A DNA stretch of 64,000 nucleotides from Chamaea fasciata (taxonomy: Eukaryota; Chordata; Aves; Passeriformes; Sylviidae), in NCBI GenBank assembly GCA_029207755.1, contig JARCOQ010000002.1:91487087-91551086 (forward strand), given 5' to 3'. Below, in pieces: positions 59,701 to 64,000 of this stretch (the first letter of the stretch is position 1; every line of letters begins with the position of its first letter). The position numbers and the translations under genes were made by a program. The notes under the pieces were generated by a model that worked only from the letters and a program-made list of their open reading frames with translations, ran no database searches and was not told where the DNA came from.

Positions 59701-61827
59701 GCGAGGGTCAGTGTTGCTCCTTGAGTGCAGAATAATCCTCCACATTCTCTCCCTCCTTCCAGTTTATACTGTTCACTTTTCCTTTGCTTGGGAACTGATC
59801 CTGGCAAGTCTGGTTGCGTCGTTTTACCAGTGGGAGGATGGAAAGCACAATGACATCAGGGAGTGAGAGAAGCTCCAGCTGCTGAGTGTGAAGGCTGTCA
59901 CTGTTCAGTGCTCCTGTGAGCACAGCGTGGTCGGCTCCCTCCTCTCTCGGGTGACAGCGAGCGTGCCAATGCAGACAGGGTGAGGGCCAGAGCGTGGTGG
60001 GGGTGGTGGTGAGCTGCAGCTGTAAAAGGAAGGGAAGCTGCAACATCTGCTTCCTTTAACTTGTTTGTAAATCCCCACTACACTCACCAGTCAAGCAAGT
60101 TTGCAAATCCAAACAACTGTGCTGAGACAAAGTCTTGGAGAAGCAGCCTGCCTTTTCATCTATGGGAAAAATGCTGCAGCCCCACCTCCATCCTTTCACA
60201 GATCTGTTTTGGTTTGTTTTTAAAGGGATTTACATTTGAAAACCCCACAAATTAGTCTGAGCCAGTATTCAATCCATTCATTTTAAAAAATGTAGTAACC
60301 TGAAGCTCAGCATAATCTGTCCCCGGAATAGATTGCTCCAGAAGACAAAGCACACGTGCACTGATGAGCACATACACAGCAAGCATCTGAAGCTGAACTC
60401 CTGCTTTTTTTGCTGATACTGTGAAAGTATCCAAAGGTGTGTTGTCAAGTTAGCTCACAGCTTTTGCAGATCCCAAGGAGTCCTGTAAATTGAGTGATGC
60501 CCCTCTGCAATTCCTCACAGAGGCTCACCAAAGCACTTGTGCAAGAGGACACAGCCTGCACAAAGCAGGGCTCTCCCCAGCCTCATGAGTCTGCCTGGCT
60601 GGGTCAGCTGATGCCAAAAATGCCCTGGTAAAACAGGACCTAACAGGGGTCCTGCTTGCCTAGTAAGTGCTAGAGGAAGTTACATGAATTTCTCATTTCT
60701 GCCCAGCCCCTCGTTTCCACAAAATGTTTGAGCCTCACACTGTGCATGCATTAATGCCAACACACTGCTCTCTGTCACCTGATGCTCGAGCAAGCCAGCA
60801 ACTTCTGAAGTCCATGTGCAGGAGGAAAAGCAGTGGAACAGATGAAACAGACAAGCCTCAGCTCCACCTGTGCAGACTAGGAACCCCCCTGGTTTGAGGC
60901 AGGGCAGGGAGGTGGTGGCTCAAATAGAAACCTAATTTTCTTAAAAGTCAGCTTTGTAGAAAGGGTAGTTTCTCCTTCAGGTTCTGTCTTGTGATTTCCT
61001 TACTCTCGTTTCTTCTGTCAGGTTGCTCGTTGCAAAGGATGTTGGCTGAAGTTATGTAACTTGCAACAGCCTGATTAAAAAAAGTCCATGGTGTCTTTTC
61101 TTGTCATTGTAGCATGCTTGGAAGCTATGCTACTGAAATGTAGTAACTGGATATTTAGGGGTGAAAAAGTTTTCATCTTCATGTAAAAAAAAAAAGATTC
61201 AACAATTCCAGCTGCTCATGAGTCAAGGCTTATGGAACGTTGTTGTGTGTCCATGTTCAGATTAACTATTATTTTCAACCATTGCAATCAAACAGCTGGT
61301 TCTAGATAGAATGCTCAATTTAGCTGTAATATTACCTTTTAAAAGTATGACTGTATTGCATTACAGATACTAAAATCAACAGGCTTCTGTCCTGAGGTCA
61401 GATCAAACATGTTCAGCAATATATTCTTATTTATTGAGCGTGTTTTTTCAGGGATATGAGCCATTGAGACTTGAAAATACGATTCCATGAGTTAAGTGTA
61501 GCTACTCATGTGAGAGGCTGCACCCCGCTGCAGCATCCCACACCAAAGAGGTGACATTTCTACTGTATATTTCTTCCCTCTGAGCAAGGGAAAAATGTCT
61601 AGTTTTGTTTTACAGCTCTGAGCATTGTTAGTAGCAGTGGCATTCCTGTGAGATTGTACTGCCACCTCTTTTGCCCAGCTTTGCTGAGTGAATCTTGGTT
61701 AAAAACCTGTGATCCAGTCTGGCAGGACTGACCTCTTTACTTTTTTTTGCAGGACAGAGCTGCTGTTTCAACCTGGGAAATTGTGGAAGGAGGACAGACA
61801 GAGAAGCAGACTGAGAAAAAAAGCTGA
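29085..61827 (+). CDS. CARS2: CARS2, mitochondrial cysteinyl-tRNA synthetase, 15 coding exons
   Basis: Class I aminoacyl-tRNA synthetase that charges mitochondrial tRNA-Cys; the family also makes cysteine persulfide (family knowledge). Fifteen exons join in frame to 586 residues (583 from M4, which matches the human start and puts key residues at human numbering). An Arg/Ala-rich N-terminus suits mitochondrial import. The HIGH-type motif is HLGH at residues 90-93 and KMSKS is at 320-324. Zinc ligands C81, C260, H285 and E289 keep the E. coli spacing. KIIK at 127-130, implicated in pyridoxal-phosphate-dependent persulfide synthesis, is intact. The rest is the helical anticodon-binding part, with a charged stretch in exon 14 that looks about 18 residues longer than the human protein as I remember it. 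All donors are GT and acceptors AG. The order head-to-head with ING1 is conserved. Confidence 0.97.
29318..29891 (+). other. CARS2: CARS2 intron 1, mostly CR1
   Basis: 574 bp, of which about 475 bp is a sense-strand CR1 3' end. See the CR1 entry at 29395-29869. Confidence 0.85.
29395..29869 (+). repeat. CR1 LINE 3' end in CARS2 intron 1, sense
   Basis: The copy runs from a 5'-truncated point ('ctgggctccagcacac...') through typical CR1 3' segments ('ctgcaggagctgggcctgtt', 'ggtttggactgggtgatttt') to the terminal AATTCTGTGATTC. It ends 22 bp before the exon 2 acceptor AG is complete. Its start lies about 77 bp after the exon 1 donor. Confidence 0.9.
29892..29942 (+). CDS. CARS2: CARS2 exon 2 (HIGH-motif exon)
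   Basis: 51 bp encoding [16 protein letters not shown], with zinc ligand C81 and the HLGH ATP-binding signature. Acceptor CTTCTCCGCAG, donor TG|GTGAGT. Phases on both sides join cleanly. Confidence 0.97.
29943..34091 (+). other. CARS2: CARS2 intron 2
   Basis: 4,149 bp of ordinary intronic sequence. No repeat or embedded gene was recognised. Open frames on both strands (for example the 192-codon minus frame ending near 29766) overlap the CR1 and have no domain similarity. Confidence 0.6.
34092..34209 (+). CDS. CARS2: CARS2 exon 3
   Basis: 118 bp, residues 95-134. It encodes [20 protein letters not shown], then [18 protein letters not shown], part of the Rossmann catalytic core, including the KIIK motif at 127-130. 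Acceptor CTCTTCCAG, donor GAG|GTAGGT. Confidence 0.97.
34210..36780 (+). other. CARS2: CARS2 intron 3
   Basis: 2,571 bp. No clear repeat or gene is seen. The acceptor is preceded by a pyrimidine tract of CTCCTCTTTTTTTTCAG type. Confidence 0.6.
36781..36852 (+). CDS. CARS2: CARS2 exon 4
   Basis: 72 bp encoding [20 protein letters not shown] then AALK, residues 135-158, a helical part of the catalytic domain. Donor AAG|GTACAA. Introns 4 (583 bp) and 5 (712 bp) on its right hold no feature I can name. Confidence 0.96.
37436..37541 (+). CDS. CARS2: CARS2 exon 5
   Basis: 106 bp encoding [20 protein letters not shown] and the following [11 protein letters not shown] segment, close to the human sequence I know for this family. 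Acceptor TTCTTTAAG, donor CAAG|GTAAGA. Confidence 0.96.
38254..38337 (+). CDS. CARS2: CARS2 exon 6
   Basis: 84 bp encoding [20 protein letters not shown] and PDTQDEA. NVYFD is a conserved CysRS phrase. Acceptor TTGTATTAG, donor GCAG|GTAAGT. Confidence 0.95.
38338..40719 (+). other. CARS2: CARS2 intron 6, with CR1
   Basis: 2,382 bp containing a sense CR1 copy at about 39170-39745. The remainder is unremarkable. Confidence 0.7.
39170..39745 (+). repeat. CR1 LINE fragment in CARS2 intron 6
   Basis: Recognisable CR1 3' segments in sense orientation ('ctcaacctggagaagagaag', 'agagaggctgtggagtctcc', 'ctgctctgagcagggggtta') with much divergence. The ends are approximate. Confidence 0.8.
40720..40849 (+). 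CDS. CARS2: CARS2 exon 7
   Basis: 130 bp encoding [20 protein letters not shown] and the strongly conserved [10 protein letters not shown] with zinc ligand C260. Acceptor CTTGCCAG. The donor AAG|GTCAGA has C at +3, a weak match. Confidence 0.97.
40850..43140 (+). other. CARS2: CARS2 intron 7
   Basis: 2,291 bp without a recognised repeat or gene. Confidence 0.55.
43141..43274 (+). CDS. CARS2: CARS2 exon 8
   Basis: 134 bp encoding [20 protein letters not shown] then [10 protein letters not shown], with the remaining zinc ligands H285 and E289, and ending NYFLHS. Acceptor TTGTTACAG, donor TCTG|GTAAGT. Confidence 0.97.
43275..44728 (+). other. CARS2: CARS2 intron 8, ending in a 34-T tract
   Basis: 1,454 bp. 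The last 41 bases are 34 T (44688-44721) followed by ACTATAG, the exon 9 acceptor. No other feature is recognised. Confidence 0.75.
44688..44721 (+). repeat. CARS2: Poly-T homopolymer, 34 bases, at the exon 9 acceptor
   Basis: An uninterrupted T run serves as the polypyrimidine tract of CARS2 exon 9 and ends 7 bases before the exon. Confidence 0.9.
44729..44796 (+). CDS. CARS2: CARS2 exon 9 (KMSKS exon)
   Basis: 68 bp encoding [20 protein letters not shown] then TIK, with the second class I signature KMSKS at residues 320-324. The acceptor follows the 34-T tract; donor AAG|GTAATT. Confidence 0.97.
44797..47358 (+). other. CARS2: CARS2 intron 9
   Basis: 2,562 bp with a short CR1 3' end (45050-45115) and very AT-rich DNA (46.7-46.9 kb). 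No gene is seen. Confidence 0.6.
45050..45115 (+). repeat. Short CR1 3'-end fragment
   Basis: 'ggttggacttgacagtctca' leads into 'cctgaatgattctgttctgt', the typical CR1 3' terminus in sense orientation. Confidence 0.75.
47359..47425 (+). CDS. CARS2: CARS2 exon 10
   Basis: 67 bp encoding [20 protein letters not shown] and SS plus one base. This aligns with the human DFLKTFSPDVFRFFCLRSSY segment as I recall it, but is more divergent than the neighbouring exons. Acceptor GAGTTTAG, donor CTCAG|GTAAGG. Confidence 0.92.
47426..52187 (+). other. CARS2: CARS2 intron 10
   Basis: 4,762 bp, the largest intron. It has a GC-richer first 130 bp, a TA repeat near 48795-48807, and no recognised gene or clear repeat. 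Confidence 0.55.
52188..52326 (+). CDS. CARS2: CARS2 exon 11 (tandem acceptor)
   Basis: 139 bp starting CAGTAGAATTTAG, encoding (A)[19 protein letters not shown] and on to LWEK, a helical segment after the catalytic core. The acceptor TTCTTAGCAG has two AG sites three bases apart (52187 and 52190). Either keeps the frame, and the downstream one drops one Ala. Donor GAAAA|GTAAGT. Confidence 0.94.
52327..54334 (+). other. CARS2: CARS2 intron 11
   Basis: 2,008 bp. No clear repeat or gene is seen. The acceptor has a good pyrimidine tract (TTACCTTTTCTTCTTGAAG). Confidence 0.55.
54335..54458 (+). CDS. CARS2: CARS2 exon 12
   Basis: 124 bp encoding [20 protein letters not shown] and the helix [19 protein letters not shown]. 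The phrase ADDFDT is a CysRS family hallmark. Donor AAG|GTAACC. Confidence 0.97.
54459..56310 (+). other. CARS2: CARS2 intron 12
   Basis: 1,852 bp without recognised features. Confidence 0.55.
56311..56409 (+). CDS. CARS2: CARS2 exon 13
   Basis: 99 bp encoding [20 protein letters not shown] then [13 protein letters not shown], residues 443-475, in the helical C-terminal half. Acceptor TTCTAAACAG, donor CAG|GTAATG. Confidence 0.95.
56410..58761 (+). other. CARS2: CARS2 intron 13
   Basis: 2,352 bp without recognised features. Confidence 0.55.
58762..59022 (+). CDS. CARS2: CARS2 exon 14
   Basis: 261 bp, residues 476-562: [20 protein letters not shown], then a charged stretch ([20 protein letters not shown]), then [20 protein letters not shown]. 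The charged stretch makes this exon look about 18 residues longer than the human counterpart as I remember it. Donor AAG|GTAGAA. Confidence 0.95.
59023..61752 (+). other. CARS2: CARS2 intron 14
   Basis: 2,730 bp. No clear repeat or gene is seen. It ends in a T-rich tract and TTTTTTTTGCAG. Confidence 0.55.
61753..61827 (+). CDS. CARS2: CARS2 exon 15 (terminal coding exon)
   Basis: 75 bp encoding [20 protein letters not shown] then EKKS and TGA at 61825-61827. The start DR...STWE matches the human C-terminus I know (DRSSTTSTWELL). The tail is basic and low-complexity. Confidence 0.93.
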   Translation, partial: DRAAVSTWEIVEGGQTEKQTEKKS

Positions 61828-61990
61828 TCCTTCAGTCTTGGACTTGTTTTTTATTTCAGCTGCTTTGGCAACTGTTGTAAATACTAATTCTTTCAAAATA
61901 AAATCTGTTGAACAGAATGGGTAAAACGATAGCATATAATTTGAGCAAAACTGTTGGCACAAGTACTTGGTAAATAAATACAGGCCTTGC
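61828..61990 (+). terminator. CARS2: CARS2 3'UTR with poly(A) signals
   Basis: AATAAA occurs at 61897-61902 (70 bases after the stop) and again at 61973-61978. Both are plausible, and a short 3'UTR ending near 61920 or 62000 is likely. Confidence 0.65.
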
Positions 61991-64000
61991 AGCACAGGTG
62001 GTGGAAGCATCCAGAATAGAAGGCAGGAGAGGAGCAGCTGCACTGACTTAACACAGACATGGGTCTGTTCTACTGCAGGAGCTGCCCCAGCCCAAATGCT
62101 CTGTCATCTCCCCCATGTTGCTGACCTGACACAGACTTTAAACATACTGAAGGCAGAGGCAAGAACTTTAAGGTGAAAACACTTAGTTTTATGCCTGTTG
62201 GTTTGACAAGTCTCTTCCTCTCAGACATAGAAAGGGACATACTTTTAACCTTGAAGTATTTCCTTACTGTGGTGGTGCTGCTTTGATCCTGTGAAACCTT
62301 TACCTGTAATATGATGGTATCCAGTTACCTGTAAGGCTTGGTATCTTCTGTTTGCTTTTGCACAGAATACAAGGAGAGTTCTCTAGCACTGGGAGTGCAG
62401 CACACTCAGGATCTCTCCAGAATTGGGAAGATAAAATAGGATGTATATACATTAATACAAAGTATGTTTAGTTTTTACCTGTTCAGTTACCTTTTTGCTG
62501 GCCCTGGCTGCTGTGGCTGTGGGCAAAAGTGCAGAAGCCCTCTCCTGCACTTGAGGTGACCTGTGTTGATACAGGTACCTGCACTTTCTTTAAATCAATT
62601 TGTGAAAACGTAAGAACCAGGAATGTGGGTTCATCTGCAAGGCACTTGTGTGCTTTCAAAGTATCTGTTCAGAAGGATAAAGGCTTTCTTTTATTCTGTT
62701 GAGAATAAATGTGTAGCTATTTTTCTGCTCCCTTTCTCCATTATCTGGACTTCCAGAGAAGAGTGGGGTGTGTCTTCATTCAGTACTGGGGCACAGGTGC
62801 TTATTTGACACAGCTGGTATTGTACATTGGCTCCTGGCAGTGTTGTTCTAGCAAAACGGAGTGAATGGTGAGCAGCAGCTCGGCTGCTGTGTGAAATGGG
62901 ATGGGCACACACCAAACAAAGTCCAGTCAATTTGCTATTATTTTTATTTCCTACCAAAAGAAACTGCTACATTTCCAGAATGTTTAAAAATTGTAACAAT
63001 TTGTATACATTGGTGAATAACAGTTACAACTCCTGTGTAGCTTTAAAACCAACACGGCTGGTTGAAATCTGTACTGAGCTCTGTTGATTAACTTCGCCTA
63101 CATGTCATTTAGATTATAATATCACTGATGTTCTAATTACAAGAAAAAAATCACTTATTTTAAAGGCAGTAGCTATTTTAAAATCAGTTTTAACTTTCTG
63201 ATTTAATTTAAAAGTAGTCAGGTTTCTCAAATACATTTAAGGGGGGGAAATAATAGCTTAAGTTTCCCCAAAGATGCAGACAGTTTACAAAACTGCTTAA
63301 ATTAAACACTAAAACCTAATTTCTTAAGAGTAGTCTGTGAACCCTCATAGAGCAACACAAGCAAACACTTAAAAACCTATTTTAAAAATAGGCAACTGGT
63401 TTAAAAAGAAAAATGCATCAGGGTGAGGTAGTAGTCACAGTGCATCCAGAAATACCAACTCATATTCCCTATGAAGGGAAATACTTGGAGTAGCCTTTCT
63501 GATTCTGGGTGCTTTCTGCAGGCAACTATTGCAAGGAATGAGAACAGTGTGACTGGTCAGTGAGACACCACATTCCAGCTGAGAGCACTGCAGGAGTGGC
63601 TGTGCTGAGCAGGGAATGTCTCCTGCAATAACTGGATGCGTTATGTGCTTGTTCCGGCGCTTTAATGAGCAGGAACAGCTGGAGCTGGATTGGAGGTTCA
63701 AGGGCAGTACCCATTTAAATTGACTTTGCATGAACTTGCCTCCCTCTCTACTCTGGATCAATTCCTACCAGCCTTGACTAAATCTCCAAAAACTTAAGGA
63801 ATGGTCCTGTGTAAAATCCCACTGAAGTTCTGCGTTACGCCTAATGCTCAGCTGCTCTGTCTGTGCCAGATCAGTGTGGCTGACAGTGTCTGTCCATCCT
63901 GCAAAGATCAAGTAAAAGCCTCTATGCTTTTTGCCCTAAACACTCCTGCTTTTTGCAGTACTAAGTACTGCACCTGAAGCTCAAACACCAACCTCCTTAT
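61991..64000. other. Downstream flank of CARS2, possible neighbour 3'UTR
   Basis: No coding exon is recognisable. From about 62940 to 63420 the DNA is AT-rich and UTR-like on the minus strand. In vertebrates I know, NAXD converges on CARS2 from this side, so the stretch right of 62943 could be its 3'UTR. That is inference from gene order only. Confidence 0.35.
62943..62948 (-). terminator. Candidate minus-strand poly(A) signal
   Basis: TTTATT on the plus strand gives AATAAA on the minus strand, in an AT-rich context. It would suit a gene that converges on CARS2. Confidence 0.35.

Noticed and set aside
63435..63761. Minus-strand 108-codon frame as a NAXD exon
   Set aside because: The peptide does not resemble the NAXD C-terminus and has no flanking splice signals of the right kind.
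1..64000. tRNA, rRNA, CRISPR arrays, operons or bacterial insertion sequences
   Set aside because: None was seen. The sequence is vertebrate nuclear DNA, so prokaryotic features are not expected.

Overview
The window is nuclear DNA from a bird. The evidence is two spliced vertebrate genes in conserved head-to-head order, several CR1 LINE fragments of avian type, and an avian ERVL-type endogenous retrovirus. Coding sequence is sparse, introns are long, and CpG islands sit at the promoters. The species cannot be named from the sequence alone. I found no bacterial, plasmid, phage or CRISPR content.

Layout from left to right. Positions 1-13.9 kb lie downstream of ING1. They hold no recognisable host gene, one CR1 fragment (about 1.46-1.96 kb), a decayed and internally deleted minus-strand endogenous retrovirus with two LTRs (5401-10209), and a perfect 54-bp tandem duplication (13379-13486). 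ING1 runs on the minus strand: 3'UTR (about 13.94-14.87 kb), coding exon 2 (14869-15572), a 4.05-kb intron, and coding exon 1 (19627-19762). Together the two exons encode the 279-residue p33ING1b form. The ING1 intron contains a strong CpG island with CCAAT boxes and a plus-oriented TATA box (18.0-18.5 kb). A second CpG island with ZNF143-like and NRF1-like sites lies upstream of exon 1 (about 20.5-21.6 kb). Positions 21.6-28.8 kb are intergenic with one CR1 copy.

CARS2 (mitochondrial cysteinyl-tRNA synthetase) runs on the plus strand from a CpG-island promoter. Fifteen coding exons can be placed between 29085 and 61827 with consistent phase at every junction, giving 586 codons (583 from the second ATG). 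The HxGH and KMSKS signatures, the four zinc ligands and the KIIK motif linked to persulfide synthesis are all intact. Downstream, an AT-rich stretch with a minus-strand poly(A) signal (62943) is where the converging neighbour NAXD would end in the vertebrate gene order, but no NAXD coding exon is visible.

The two host genes have separate jobs: ING1 reads H3K4me3 in chromatin, and CARS2 charges mitochondrial tRNA-Cys. They share only a conserved head-to-head neighbourhood. No previously undescribed system is evident. The points most worth a second look are a CR1 insertion that fills CARS2 intron 1 and seems to supply its branch point, the NAGNAG acceptor of exon 11, the 34-T tract at the exon 9 acceptor, the TATA/CCAAT antisense promoter in the ING1 intron, the mosaic divergence between the two retroviral LTRs, and a perfect 18-bp-stem hairpin inside the retrovirus.
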